Notes under the pieces: model-generated
Database searches by the model: none
Seen by the model: only the letters and a program-made list of their open reading frames with translations
Told to the model about the DNA's origin: nothing
Shown here: positions 22,304 to 31,482 of the stretch, in pieces
Position numbering within the stretch: the first letter of the stretch is position 1
Layout: each line of letters starts with the position of its first letter
Made by a program: the position numbers and the translations under genes
Origin: Spirochaetales bacterium
GTDB taxonomy: Bacteria > Spirochaetota > Spirochaetia > Treponematales > Treponemataceae
Assembly: GCA_003246335.1 (NCBI GenBank)
Contig: QKAR01000122.1
Span: 1-33,344 of the forward strand
Length of the DNA stretch: 33,344 bases
Reading direction: 5' to 3'

Positions 22304-23251
22304 ATGGGCGAGACAAGCGCGAAAAAAAACCAAGCGGCGACGGTTGCCATCCTCCAGATGCCCGAAAGCTACCTTTCGGCGGTGTACGGGATTAAGGACT
22401 TGCTCGACGACGCCGAGTCGAGAAGCGAGGGAAGCTTCGTCGCGCGCGTGATAGGGTCGGAAGAGTTCGCCCGGGCGAGAAGGCGCTACGACGTCGTGAT
22501 CGTCCCTCCGCTTCGGATGCCCGGAGAGTCAAAGTCGATCGGACAAGCCATCGACTGGCGCGTCGTTTCCGCGCTCCGCCGCGCGGCGGAGCGCGGAAGC
22601 CTCGTGTGCTCCGTATGCGCCGGGGCTTTTTACCTCTGCGCGGCGGGCATAGCGGACGGGGGCCGCGTCACGACGCATTGGCGGCTCGCGCAAGCCCTCG
22701 CGGACTCGTTTCCCTCGGTAACGGTTCTCCGGGAAAAAATACTGATCGACGGAGTGAACTACGTCACGGCCGGCGGCATCACGAGCTACCAGGATTTATG
22801 CCTGCACCTCATCAAGCGCCGCGCGGGAACCGAGGTTGCCCTCGCGACCGCCGGAACATTCCTGATAAACCCGGAGGATCGCACGCAGCTCCAGTACGTC
22901 TCTCTCGCCCTGAGCGACGGCGACGGAAACGGAGAGGTGTCGAAGGCGATGGATTTTATCAAGCGGGAATTCAGGACCCCGATCGGGCTGTCTGAGATCG
23001 CCGCTCACTGCGGGATAACGGTTCGGACCCTGCTCCGGAGATTCAGGGACAGCGCGGCGGGTTCGCCGGGAGAAATCCTTCAGTCCGTGCGCATGGCCCA
23101 CGCGAAAAAAATCCTGCAATCGGGCACGGTCTCGGCCAAGGCGGCGGCGACCGAGGCGGGGTATCGGGACCTCGCTGCCTTTTCGCGCGCGTTCAAGAAA
23201 TTCGCCGGGGTCACCCCGGGAGAATACGGTCGGCGTTTCCGTCCGCGCTAG
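22304..23251 (+). CDS. GlxA-type transcriptional regulator (DJ-1/PfpI plus AraC domains)
   Basis: I chose ATG 22304 (315 residues); ATG 22265 is in frame and would add 13. The DJ-1/PfpI-like N-terminal domain has the nucleophile-elbow region LVCSVCAGAFYLCAAGI and the typical GGRVTTHWR. The AraC DNA-binding domain (about residues 215-312) has two helix-turn-helix units: IGLSEIAAHCGITVRTLLRRF and VSAKAAATEAGYRDLAAFSR, ending in FAGVTPGEY. It probably controls the divergent hydrolase gene. Confidence 0.9.
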   Translation: MGETSAKKNQAATVAILQMPESYLSAVYGIKDLLDDAESRSEGSFVARVIGSEEFARARRRYDVVIVPPLRMPGESKSIGQAIDWRVVSALRRAAERGSLVCSVCAGAFYLCAAGIADGGRVTTHWRLAQALADSFPSVTVLREKILIDGVNYVTAGGITSYQDLCLHLIKRRAGTEVALATAGTFLINPEDRTQLQYVSLALSDGDGNGEVSKAMDFIKREFRTPIGLSEIAAHCGITVRTLLRRFRDSAAGSPGEILQSVRMAHAKKILQSGTVSAKAAATEAGYRDLAAFSRAFKKFAGVTPGEYGRRFRPR

Positions 23252-23257
23252 GGTAAA

Positions 23258-25390
23258 CTAAGGGGCCACCGCGTCGGTCCCGCAAAACGTCCCTTCGGGG
23301 GGAAAATCGCTCACGGGAACGGGGCGGCCGAACAAATAGCCTTGATAGCTCATTTCGGCGCGCGTCGACAAGAACTCGACCTGTTGCCGCGACTCGACTC
23401 CCTCGGCGACCACCGACAGGCTCATTTTCCCCGCGACGGCGAGAATGCTCTCGACGAGGGCGGCGTCGTTCGGGTCGGTAGGCGCGTCCTGCACGAAGGA
23501 CTTATCGATCTTTAGCTCGCTTAAGGGGAATCGCTTGAGATACGCAAGCGACGAATAACCGGTCCCGAAATCGTCGATCGAGAACACGAACCCCGCGTCG
23601 GCGAGCCGAGTCATCTTCTCGACGATCGCGTTCGAGTCCCCGAGAAAAAGACCCTCGGTTATTTCGAGCGTTACGCTCGCCGGCCGCACTCCCATCGAGG
23701 AAAAAAGCTCGATGACCCAGGCGTCGAAACTTTTCTTCTTAAAATGCCGAGGGCTCACGTTCACGGAAATGGTGAAATCCGCGCGGTTTCTGAACGGCCC
23801 GGCCATGAGAGCGCACGCCTCGGTCAAAACCCATTCGCCGATGCGAACGATGAGGTCGGATTCCTCGGCAACGGATATGAACGCGCCGGGGGCGAGAAGT
23901 CCCCGCACGGGGTGATTCCAGCGAATCAAAGCCTCGGCCCCGACGATCTTCCCGTCCGCGCGAACCTGCGGCTGAAGGAATAGGGCGAATTGATTGCGCC
24001 CGATCGCGTCGGCCAGCTCCCGTTCCGTGCGATATCTCTCGACGGCGGCCATGCCCATCTCCCGCTCGAAAAACGCGCATTGATTTCCGCCGTTCGACTT
24101 CGCGCGGTGCAGGGCGGTATCCGCCCGGCGATACACGTCCATCGGGGAATCCTGGTCGGTGTCGGGAAAGAGCGTTATCCCGATGCTCGCCGTCAGGGTA
24201 TGCGACTCCCCTTCCACGACGAAAGGCTCGGCGAGCAGGCCGCGAATCCGCTCCGCGGCGCTTAGGGCGTCCATCACCGATCGCTCGTCGATCGCCCCGT
24301 CGGTCGGGCACACGAGCGCGAATTCATCCGCCGCGACGCGCCCCACGAAGTCGACGTCGCGCAGGTGCTCGCGAAGGCGCTGACCGACGGAGGCGAGCAC
24401 GGCGTCGCCGACGTTAGTGCCCCGGGCCTCGTTCACCATCTTGAATCGATCCAAGTTCAGGAGCATGAACGCGTCGGCGGCCTCGTACGTTTTAAGGAAA
24501 GAAAGTCCTTCCGCGAGCCGATCGATGACTTGCCGGCGGTTCGGGAGTCCGGTGATCGGGTCGAACAGAGAAACGTGCCGCAGCTTTTCTTCCGCCTGAA
24601 AGCGCGCCGTGACGTCCTCGTGGATGACGACGACGCTCAAGAGCTCGCCGCGCTCGAATATCGGGAAGGCGCTCACGTCGAAAATCCGCGACTCGAGTGA
24701 TCGCTCGTTTTTGTCCACGCTCGCGCTCAGCCGATACGAAAAGCCGTATTCGCGGCAGGCCGTGCCGAAGAATGCGGGTGAAACGATGGCGGAAAAACCC
24801 GTCGATACGAAAGGCTCGCCCTTAAGTATGTCGATCGTCCGGATGTCGAACCGCTCGTCCGCGTCCCACATCCGCAAGAACGAGGGATTCGCGTTCGTGG
24901 CGCGGCCCACCGAGTCGACCACGAGAATCCCGATGGGCGCCTGGTCGAAAAAGCCGAGGAACAGGGCCTCGCTCGCGCCGAGCGCCGCCCTGGTTTGGCG
25001 CAGCATGATTTCGTTGTGAATTTCCGCGCGCACGCGCCTGACCGTCTCGGCCAAATGGTCGAGAAAGACGGAATCCTTTACCACGTAATCCCGCGCGCCG
25101 AGCTTCATCATCCTGACCGCGAGACCCTCGTCGCCGCGCCCGGTGGAAAGAATGAAGGGCGGAACGCTCAACTCGGAATTGATAGCCTTTTCAAGCAATT
25201 CCTGCCCGTTCATGTCAGGAAGCCCATAATCGAGAATCAGTAGGAACGGCGGGTCATCGCGGACGATCGAAAGGACCTCGCTTCCGGTCGAGGCGCGGGA
25301 GACGGACCAGCCGTCCTCGATCAGCTCAGAGGAAACGAGCTCATAAATGCCTTCATCGTCTTCAGCGATCAGAACCCTTTCCCCGGACAT
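23258..25390 (-). CDS. REC-PAS-GGDEF-EAL c-di-GMP phosphodiesterase
   Basis: The order in this 710-residue protein is: receiver (phosphorylated Asp in LLILDYGLPDMNG, about residue 55), PAS (about 140-265), GGDEF (about 280-440) and EAL (about 450-700). The cyclase signature is degenerate, GRAADEF in place of GGDEF, so synthesis is unlikely. The phosphodiesterase keeps its active-site motifs (EALIRWNHP, SVNVSPRHF, EITEGL, DDFGTGYSSLAYL, KIDKSFV). It should break down c-di-GMP under control of the receiver. It begins ten bases after a stand-alone receiver gene, last of a leftward operon. Confidence 0.92.
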   Translation of the reverse strand: MSGERVLIAEDDEGIYELVSSELIEDGWSVSRASTGSEVLSIVRDDPPFLLILDYGLPDMNGQELLEKAINSELSVPPFILSTGRGDEGLAVRMMKLGARDYVVKDSVFLDHLAETVRRVRAEIHNEIMLRQTRAALGASEALFLGFFDQAPIGILVVDSVGRATNANPSFLRMWDADERFDIRTIDILKGEPFVSTGFSAIVSPAFFGTACREYGFSYRLSASVDKNERSLESRIFDVSAFPIFERGELLSVVVIHEDVTARFQAEEKLRHVSLFDPITGLPNRRQVIDRLAEGLSFLKTYEAADAFMLLNLDRFKMVNEARGTNVGDAVLASVGQRLREHLRDVDFVGRVAADEFALVCPTDGAIDERSVMDALSAAERIRGLLAEPFVVEGESHTLTASIGITLFPDTDQDSPMDVYRRADTALHRAKSNGGNQCAFFEREMGMAAVERYRTERELADAIGRNQFALFLQPQVRADGKIVGAEALIRWNHPVRGLLAPGAFISVAEESDLIVRIGEWVLTEACALMAGPFRNRADFTISVNVSPRHFKKKSFDAWVIELFSSMGVRPASVTLEITEGLFLGDSNAIVEKMTRLADAGFVFSIDDFGTGYSSLAYLKRFPLSELKIDKSFVQDAPTDPNDAALVESILAVAGKMSLSVVAEGVESRQQVEFLSTRAEMSYQGYLFGRPVPVSDFPPEGTFCGTDAVAP

Positions 25391-25400
25391 GTGTCACCCC

Positions 25401-25829
25401 TCACGTCTTGATGATTTGCAAAAAAAGGCCAAGCCGACGCAGCGTCTGCATAAAAAGGGAAAAATCGATCGGCTTCGCGATATAGACGTTACAGCCTAAT
25501 CGGTAGCAACGCTCGATTTCGCGCGGATCGTCCGTCGTCGTAAGCATGATGACGGGCATATCCCGCAAAGACTGATCGGCCTTAATCCTGCTCAGCGTCT
25601 CGATGCCGTCAAGGCGGGGCATGTTGATATCGAGGAGGAGCAGATGGTCCCGAATGCGAACGCCGGAAGCATCGCTCTTGAGCGGCTCAAGATATTCAAG
25701 AAGCTCTAGCCCGTCCGCGAAACGAAGGATGCGATTGTGGATGCCCGAGTCGCGGAGCCCGTCCACGATGAGTTCCGCGTGCCCCGGATCGTCCTCGGTG
25801 ACGAGAATGACGATATCGCTGCCGATCAT
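25401..25829 (-). CDS. Stand-alone response regulator (receiver only)
   Basis: ATG 25829 overlaps the kinase stop (ATGA) and follows GGAGGGAGG. The 142-residue single receiver has paired acidic residues (VTEDDPGHAELI), phosphorylated Asp in LLLLDINMPRLDG (about residue 67), MLTTTDD and the conserved Lys in VYIAKPIDF. The YRLGCNVYIAKP end is typical of Rcp1-like partners of cytoplasmic kinases. It may shuttle phosphate between the kinase and the REC-PAS-GGDEF-EAL protein downstream. Confidence 0.92.
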   Translation of the reverse strand: MIGSDIVILVTEDDPGHAELIVDGLRDSGIHNRILRFADGLELLEYLEPLKSDASGVRIRDHLLLLDINMPRLDGIETLSRIKADQSLRDMPVIMLTTTDDPREIERCYRLGCNVYIAKPIDFSLFMQTLRRLGLFLQIIKT

Positions 25830-26728
25830 GAGCCTCCCTCCGCCGTTTCGGCGGGAATGTCGATCGAGAATACCGAGCCCACTCCCTCGACCGATTCGAG
25901 CGCTACGGAGCCGGAATGTTTCTCGGCGACGCGCTTGACGATACTGAGTCCGATGCCGTCGCCGGGGATGTCCCCGCCGCCGCCGACCCGAAAGAACACG
26001 TCCCAAACACGGTCAAGATGCCGTTCCGCGATCCCTATCCCGTTATCCTTCACCGAATATCGGCACACGTCGCCCGAACGGCTCCCCGAAATGGTTATGA
26101 CCGGGGCGCGGTCGGGAGAACGATACTTAAGCGCGTTCCCGACGAGATTCCCGAAAGCGCGGGAAAGAAGATCCGCGTCGCCGCGGCACGGAGGAAGGGG
26201 GCCGATCTCGACTTTCGCGCCGAGCTCCTCGATCTCAAACGATTTCGCCCCGACGACGGAAGAGACGAGCGCGTTCATGTCGAGCGCGCGAATCGTCATG
26301 ACGACGCGGCCCGTGCGCGAGATGTCGAGGATGCCGTTCAAGAGCCGGTCCATTTTCGCCGTATTCGAGACGATGAACCCGATCGTATGGGGAACTTTCT
26401 CGCGGATGACGGCGAGCGCCGCGTCGCGGCGGGCCCCGTTCACGGCGTCGAGGTCCATCGCCTCAAGCTCCTTTTCGATCTCGCTGGCGTGCTTGGCGAA
26501 ACGGGCGCTGAAGCCCTGGATGTTCACGAGCGGGGAGCGGAGGTCGTGGGAGGCGACGTACAGATACCGCTCCAACTCTGCGTTTTTCCGCTCGACGACG
26601 GACTTCGCTTCCTCAAGTTCCTTGATACGGCGCTGAAGCTCGGGGTAATAGCTTTTTCGCAGGGATTTCTCCCCAAGCCCGATGATTTTTTGCCGAAGGT
26701 CGTCCTGGGACTCAGAGGGCGCGCTCAT
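25826..26728 (-). CDS. Cytoplasmic sensor histidine kinase
   Basis: The 300-residue kinase has no membrane helix. A coiled coil (about residues 27-55, LQRRIKELEEAKSVVERKNAEL) leads into HisKA with YVASHDLRSPLVNIQGF, then an ATPase domain with AFGNLVGNALKYRS, KDNGIGI and GDGIGLSIV. It lacks its own input domain, so it may sense through the coiled coil or a partner. The start at 26728 overlaps the end of the alcohol dehydrogenase gene by 17 bases and the stop overlaps the receiver gene by four, so translation is coupled. Confidence 0.92.
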   Translation of the reverse strand: MSAPSESQDDLRQKIIGLGEKSLRKSYYPELQRRIKELEEAKSVVERKNAELERYLYVASHDLRSPLVNIQGFSARFAKHASEIEKELEAMDLDAVNGARRDAALAVIREKVPHTIGFIVSNTAKMDRLLNGILDISRTGRVVMTIRALDMNALVSSVVGAKSFEIEELGAKVEIGPLPPCRGDADLLSRAFGNLVGNALKYRSPDRAPVITISGSRSGDVCRYSVKDNGIGIAERHLDRVWDVFFRVGGGGDIPGDGIGLSIVKRVAEKHSGSVALESVEGVGSVFSIDIPAETAEGGS

Positions 26729-27863
26729 AAAGATTCCCGATGATAGATTCGTCCACAGGGCGGGGATTCGTGACGGCGCAGGGATCGGCGGCCGCGTTTT
26801 TCGCCAACGCGGGGATAACCGCGCGGCTAACCCCGCGCGAGGAGAGACCGCTTTTAATTTCGAGGGTCGCCAAAAGCCGGGACACCCAGTCGACTATGGC
26901 CGCGGCCCCGTCGCCCGAGCCGAACGCCCCGGCTTCGATGCCCAAGGCCCGCCCAATTTCCGCGAATTTACCCGGCGCGTACGCGTAATTTTCCGCGATT
27001 GCCGAGTTGAGCAAAATCGCGTTGCATTCCCCGTGGGGCAAATCGAGCAGGCCACCGAGGCTATGCGCCATGGCGTGCACGACGCCGAGACTCGCGTTCG
27101 AGAAGGCCATGCCGGCTTCCATGCTCGCGTACATCATGGCGCCGCGCGCCTCCTCGTCGGAGCCGTCGCGAACCGCAGCCGCGAGATTTTTCGCGATAGT
27201 CCTGATCGCCTCGAACGCGTGAAGGTCGGTCAGCGGCGAGCTTGCCGTCGAGACGCACGCCTCTATCGCGTGCACGAGGGCGTCGACGCCGGTGCACGCC
27301 GTCAGGTAGGGGTTCATCGTCATCGTAGACTCGGGATCGACGAGGGCGACGTCGGGCACGGCGGTTTTGCTGATAATGGCGAATTTAAGCCGGCGAGAGG
27401 AGTCGTTCACGATCGCGAATTGGGAAATATCGGCGGAAGTCCCCGCGGTGGTCGGAACGCAAATGAGCGGCGGGCCGGGGCTCTCGACGTTATCGATCCC
27501 CTCAAAATCGGAAACTTTCCCGCCGTTCACGGCGAGAATGCCGATGGCTTTCGCGCAGTCCATCGGGCTCCCGCCCCCGATGGCGACGATCACGTCGCAT
27601 TCCCGCTCAAGGTAGAGCGCGCAGCCGTCCGCAACCTGAGAATCGCGCGGATTGGCGGATACGGCCGAATATACGACGGGAGAGAGGCCCGAGGCGCGAA
27701 GGGAGGCGACCGCCTCATCCACTAAACCGGTAGCGATGACTCCGGGGTCGGTCACGATGAGGGGCTTGGATGAGCCGAAGTTCACCGCATACCGATCGCA
27801 AAGCGCGCGAGCGCCGGTTCCGAACACGACTTCAGGCACGACGAATTTCCGCAGTTCCATCAT
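26712..27863 (-). CDS. Iron-containing alcohol dehydrogenase
   Basis: The start is one of two adjacent ATGs (27863 or 27860). The protein of about 383 residues opens ELRKFVVPEVVFGTGA as in the group III family. It has AIGGGSPMDCAKAIG for NAD(P) binding, and metal-binding Asp/His residues in TGVDALVHAIEACVS, VVHAMAHSLGG and LPHGECNAILL. It interconverts alcohols and aldehydes or ketones in fermentation. The exact substrate is not known. Its co-transcription with a signalling operon is unusual. Confidence 0.92.
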   Translation of the reverse strand: MMELRKFVVPEVVFGTGARALCDRYAVNFGSSKPLIVTDPGVIATGLVDEAVASLRASGLSPVVYSAVSANPRDSQVADGCALYLERECDVIVAIGGGSPMDCAKAIGILAVNGGKVSDFEGIDNVESPGPPLICVPTTAGTSADISQFAIVNDSSRRLKFAIISKTAVPDVALVDPESTMTMNPYLTACTGVDALVHAIEACVSTASSPLTDLHAFEAIRTIAKNLAAAVRDGSDEEARGAMMYASMEAGMAFSNASLGVVHAMAHSLGGLLDLPHGECNAILLNSAIAENYAYAPGKFAEIGRALGIEAGAFGSGDGAAAIVDWVSRLLATLEIKSGLSSRGVSRAVIPALAKNAAADPCAVTNPRPVDESIIGNLYERAL

Positions 27864-27926
27864 ACCCAAAAGTGTAATGCAAAAACTCGCCTCAGGGCAA
27901 AACAATTCGCGGACGAACGCCTAAAA

Positions 27927-27955
27927 TTGTAAAACGGCATCCCATCCCCTATACT
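27927..27955 (+). promoter_or_regulatory. Promoter of the sensor-GGDEF gene
   Basis: TTGTAA (27927-27932), 17 bases, then TATACT (27950-27955), 26 bases before ATG 27982. A GGGAG at 27961-27965 and GGGGG just before the ATG could serve as ribosome sites. The leftward alcohol dehydrogenase operon starts from the same 118-base gap. Confidence 0.6.
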
Positions 27956-27981
27956 TTTGACCGGGAGATAATGGGGGTTCT

Positions 27982-29616
27982 ATGCGCAAGCCGGTAAAAA
28001 CGGGAATGATGTTTCTCTGCATCCTTTTTTGGGGATACATTCCATCTTTCGCCGCCGAAACCTCGATAAACGCGCTCGTTATCGATTCGTATTCGCCCTC
28101 GGTACCCTGGACATTGGAGTTCAACCGAGGTTTACAGGAAGCGAACGAGCTTCACGGCGGCAACATCCAGTACTTCATCGAGTATATGGACAGTTCCCGC
28201 ATTCAAAGTGCCGTAAGCGACGAACAATGGGTCGCGTACCTACGGAATAAATACGCGAATACGAGTTTTCAGATGATTCTCGGCGACTCGAATTTCGCGA
28301 GCGACTTTATACGGAGAAACCGCGATTATTTCGGCCGAGAGATTCCGATCGTCTATTACAGCAATCGACCCATCGAAGGGGCGAACGACAACGAAAAGCT
28401 CCTGACCGCGGACATACAAGCGTCCGTCGCCGAGACCATCGGCCTCGCGCTCGCCCAAAACCCCCAAGCGCGGAATATATATCTCGTTCGGGGATACAAA
28501 TACGACGACGAGCAAATCGTCGCGTACATCCAGGAGACGGTTAAAAAAAAACCAAATTTACGGCTCTCGATTATATACGCCCAGAACCTGCCGAGCCTGC
28601 TCGCCGAGGTTAGGCGAGTGCCCAAGGACTCGGTATTGCTCTATTCGCTCGTCATGTGGGATGGGGACGGCAACACCCATATTCCCCGGGACGTTCTCGC
28701 CAAGATAACGCGCATCGCGCCGGTTCCCGCCTATACTTTCTGGATTTCGCTTTTGGGGAGCGGAACCGTCGGTGGAGACGTGATAGACGCGAAACTGATC
28801 GCCCGGCAAATGGTCGACGCGGGCATGGAATATCGGGAAAAACGGGCCTATTCGGCGAACTACCCCTGCTCGGCGATCATGCTCGACTGGAAAGCGATGG
28901 AGAAACATAGCATACGCATGGATCGCGCGCCGAAGGGCGCGGTCGTGATAAATCGGCGGGAGTCGCTGTGGGCGGCGTACAAGACCGAACTGCTGGCGCT
29001 GGCGGCCGCGCTCGCTTTTCTTCTATTCATTGTCATCTTCATTTGGGATCGAAGGGTGCATAAGCTCAATCGCCGACTAAAGGAGCTCAACGCGGAAGTC
29101 ATGCGGGCGAAAGAACTCGCGGAAAGCGAGGCGAGAACCGACGCGCTGACCGGCCTCAGCAACCGAAGGGACTTTTTCGAAAAGGGAAAGCAGATATGCA
29201 GCGAAATCAAGCGGCTCCAACGCCCTATGTCCCTTTTGATGCTCGACATCGACAACTTCAAGTCGGTGAACGACAAATACGGGCACGAGGCGGGGGACGT
29301 CGTGATAAAGAATCTCGCGAAAATCATTACCGAGGAAAAAAGGGAAGCCGACGTCGCGGTTCGTTTCGGCGGTGAGGAATTCGTCGTGGTCGCCCCATTC
29401 ACGGACGAGGGGGGCGCGCTCCTGCTCGCGGAACGGATTAGGGAAAAGGCCGAGCGGAGCGTGACGAGCTACGGGGAACGGGAGATACGCTTCACCGTGA
29501 GCGTCGGCGTCTTTTCCGCGATACCCAACGAATGCAGTCTCGACTACGGCCTTAAAAACGCCGACGACGCCATGTACCGCGCTAAAAAGCAGGGGAAAAA
29601 CCGGGTATGCGCGTGA
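27982..29616 (+). CDS. Diguanylate cyclase with periplasmic binding-protein-like sensor
   Basis: The 544-residue protein has a signal or anchor helix (about residues 7-24, ending SFAAE). A periplasmic domain follows to about 330, of the type related to ABC transporter substrate-binding proteins (INALVIDSYSPSVPWT, then QNPQARNIYLVRG). Then come one membrane helix (about 335-355), a coiled linker and a GGDEF domain (about 385-544). The active site is intact (RFGGEEFVVVAP) and metal-binding DIDNFKSVND is present. No RxxD inhibitory site is obvious before the signature. It should make c-di-GMP in response to a small external ligand. It is followed after 13 bases by an HD-GYP gene. Confidence 0.9.
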   Translation: MRKPVKTGMMFLCILFWGYIPSFAAETSINALVIDSYSPSVPWTLEFNRGLQEANELHGGNIQYFIEYMDSSRIQSAVSDEQWVAYLRNKYANTSFQMILGDSNFASDFIRRNRDYFGREIPIVYYSNRPIEGANDNEKLLTADIQASVAETIGLALAQNPQARNIYLVRGYKYDDEQIVAYIQETVKKKPNLRLSIIYAQNLPSLLAEVRRVPKDSVLLYSLVMWDGDGNTHIPRDVLAKITRIAPVPAYTFWISLLGSGTVGGDVIDAKLIARQMVDAGMEYREKRAYSANYPCSAIMLDWKAMEKHSIRMDRAPKGAVVINRRESLWAAYKTELLALAAALAFLLFIVIFIWDRRVHKLNRRLKELNAEVMRAKELAESEARTDALTGLSNRRDFFEKGKQICSEIKRLQRPMSLLMLDIDNFKSVNDKYGHEAGDVVIKNLAKIITEEKREADVAVRFGGEEFVVVAPFTDEGGALLLAERIREKAERSVTSYGEREIRFTVSVGVFSAIPNECSLDYGLKNADDAMYRAKKQGKNRVCA

Positions 29617-29629
29617 CGGGACTCCGGCG

Positions 29630-30847
29630 ATGAAAAGCGAATTCGATTGGAGTGTTGACGCCGACCGAACCGAATATCGGTTCTCCCTCATCATCTTCAG
29701 GATCATACTCGGGGCCTTCGTTTTCGCCATCGCGGTCGTCCATATCGTTCAGCGCGCCGAGGGGCTTCCAATAACCCGGGATCTCGCCGTTTACGCGTCC
29801 CTCGCGATTGGCTTACTCGCCGGGATCGAGCTCACGAAACGCGGGCTCAAGGCGGGGCCGCTCCTGTTTTGCGCGGAGCTCTATCTCATTTTGGCGTACA
29901 TCGATTTTTTCAGCGTTAGGAATTTCAACTTCGACGCCGAGGCGCCGGTCTTTTACCTGATGGCCGTCGCCACCGTCATTTTTTTCCTACCCGCCCCGTT
30001 TAACGTAGCGATCAGCGCGGTCTTCGTCGCGACATTCGTTTTCAGGATTGTCGCCGTGTCGAAATTGCATTTCACGGAAAATTACCTTCTGATCGTCATA
30101 TCGGTGCTTTCCGTTTCGCTCATGATTACGGTGAGGCTGTGGATCGCCCGCATGGTCAAGCACAAACTGCGCTCGCTCCGGGAGCTCAATTCCGTGACGA
30201 CGGAAATTCTCGGGAAAATAGTCGAGCTGCGGGACGGCGGAACCTCGAATCACCTGAATCGCGTTAGCGTCATCGTGGAGGAAATCATCGACGGGCTGAG
30301 GGGGAAACCCGAGTACGGGTCGCTCATGGAGGAAACCTACATCGAGAACGTGAAGCTCGCCGCTATGCTGCACGACATCGGGAAGATCGGCATACCGGAT
30401 AAAATTCTCCTCAAGCCGGGTAAGCTCAGCGAGGATGAGTTCGAGGTCATGAAACGCCACGCGATCATCGGGTTCGACCTTTTGCACGAGGCGAAGAACA
30501 AAGTCCAAAGCAAGGAATTCTTCGAGCTCGTGATCGACGTCATCCGGTACCATCACGAAAGGTGGGACGGATCGGGCTATCCCGATCGACTCCGCCGCGA
30601 CGACATTCCCATCGCGGCGAGGGTAATGGCAGTCGCGGACGTATACGACGCGCTCATATCCGACCGGCCGTACAAAAACGCGATTTCGCACGAGGAGGCC
30701 GTCCTTATCATACGGGATGGCTCGGGAACGACGTTCGACCCGGAAGTGGTCGAGATTTTCCTCGCGCGGCAAGGCAGGATCCGGGAGAGGATGGGCGACT
30801 CGCCCGATCGGGCAGACGGCCCGGACGAGTCACCCCCACGCGGCTAA
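29630..30847 (+). CDS. Membrane-anchored HD-GYP c-di-GMP phosphodiesterase
   Basis: The 405-residue protein has about six membrane helices in its first 180 residues, then a helical linker and an HD-GYP domain (about 190-385). That domain has AAMLHDIGKIGIPD with the HD pair, the KRHAIIGFDLL His, YHHERWDGSGYPD with the GYP signature, and VADVYDALISDRPY. The family hydrolyses c-di-GMP to pGpG or GMP. It shares a promoter with the preceding cyclase gene, pairing synthesis and breakdown. The acidic, proline-rich tail is unremarkable. Its stop overlaps that of the convergent gene by four bases. Confidence 0.9.
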   Translation: MKSEFDWSVDADRTEYRFSLIIFRIILGAFVFAIAVVHIVQRAEGLPITRDLAVYASLAIGLLAGIELTKRGLKAGPLLFCAELYLILAYIDFFSVRNFNFDAEAPVFYLMAVATVIFFLPAPFNVAISAVFVATFVFRIVAVSKLHFTENYLLIVISVLSVSLMITVRLWIARMVKHKLRSLRELNSVTTEILGKIVELRDGGTSNHLNRVSVIVEEIIDGLRGKPEYGSLMEETYIENVKLAAMLHDIGKIGIPDKILLKPGKLSEDEFEVMKRHAIIGFDLLHEAKNKVQSKEFFELVIDVIRYHHERWDGSGYPDRLRRDDIPIAARVMAVADVYDALISDRPYKNAISHEEAVLIIRDGSGTTFDPEVVEIFLARQGRIRERMGDSPDRADGPDESPPRG

Positions 30848-31470
30848 AACTGCCACGTCCCGTACTCGAACGGGGCGACCTCGGGCCTCGATTCGTCGGA
30901 TTTCTCTTTTTCGCAGTAGTCGAGATATTCTTGATGGATTTTCTTGATGTCGGCGTCTTCCAGCGCCGGGATGACGCGGCTCGCCTCGGTCAAAAAGTGC
31001 TTTTCGTCCTTCCCCATGCTTCGCCCCTTGACGGTGTGCATGTCGTAGGCGTAATCGGGAACCTGGGCCCCGCGACCATGTGAAAATTCCTTGATTACCC
31101 GATTTTTGATATTGTCGCTGCTCCGCTCTTTTTTTTGCCGGCACAGGAAACGTATCGCGTGAATGAAAAAAAGAGGTCGGTCGCCGTCGGCGTACGGGAA
31201 TTCCTTGCGGATATTGTTGAGCGTATACACGAGCTCGGGCGCCTCGACGTTGCCAAAGCCGATATCCTCCACAGAAATCGCGAGGAGGCGTCGCCACAGC
31301 TTGTCCTCGAATTGCTCGCTCGTGACGTACATCTCGTAGGCGGCGCACAGGGCGTTGTGCTCGAGGCCGCGTCGAATGGATTTCTGCAGCATCGATATAA
31401 TCTCATCCCCGTGAATGCCGTTTCTCGTCACGATGTTCGCCCACGGGTCGTATGACATGAACTGTCCCAT
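30844..31470 (-). CDS. Stand-alone RarA/MgsA C-terminal-domain protein
   Basis: ATG 31470 follows AAGGAG. The 208-residue protein lacks any ATPase domain but matches the C-terminal (MgsA_C-type) part of RarA/MgsA: IHGDEIISMLQKSIRRGLEHNAL, then WRRLLAISVEDIGFGN, then FFIHAIRFLC and a HFLTEASRVIP end. In RarA this part drives tetramer formation and single-strand-binding interactions. What the free domain does is unknown to me. It lies 12 bases downstream of an ABC permease gene, so it is probably the last gene of that operon, which is odd for a repair-type domain. Confidence 0.75.
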   Translation of the reverse strand: MGQFMSYDPWANIVTRNGIHGDEIISMLQKSIRRGLEHNALCAAYEMYVTSEQFEDKLWRRLLAISVEDIGFGNVEAPELVYTLNNIRKEFPYADGDRPLFFIHAIRFLCRQKKERSSDNIKNRVIKEFSHGRGAQVPDYAYDMHTVKGRSMGKDEKHFLTEASRVIPALEDADIKKIHQEYLDYCEKEKSDESRPEVAPFEYGTWQF

Positions 31471-31482
31471 AAATTTTTCTCC

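Noticed and set aside
30562-31083. 173-codon frame antisense and overlapping two genes
   Set aside because: It is a shadow of the HD-GYP and RarA-like genes, with Arg/Gly-rich sequence and no ribosome site.
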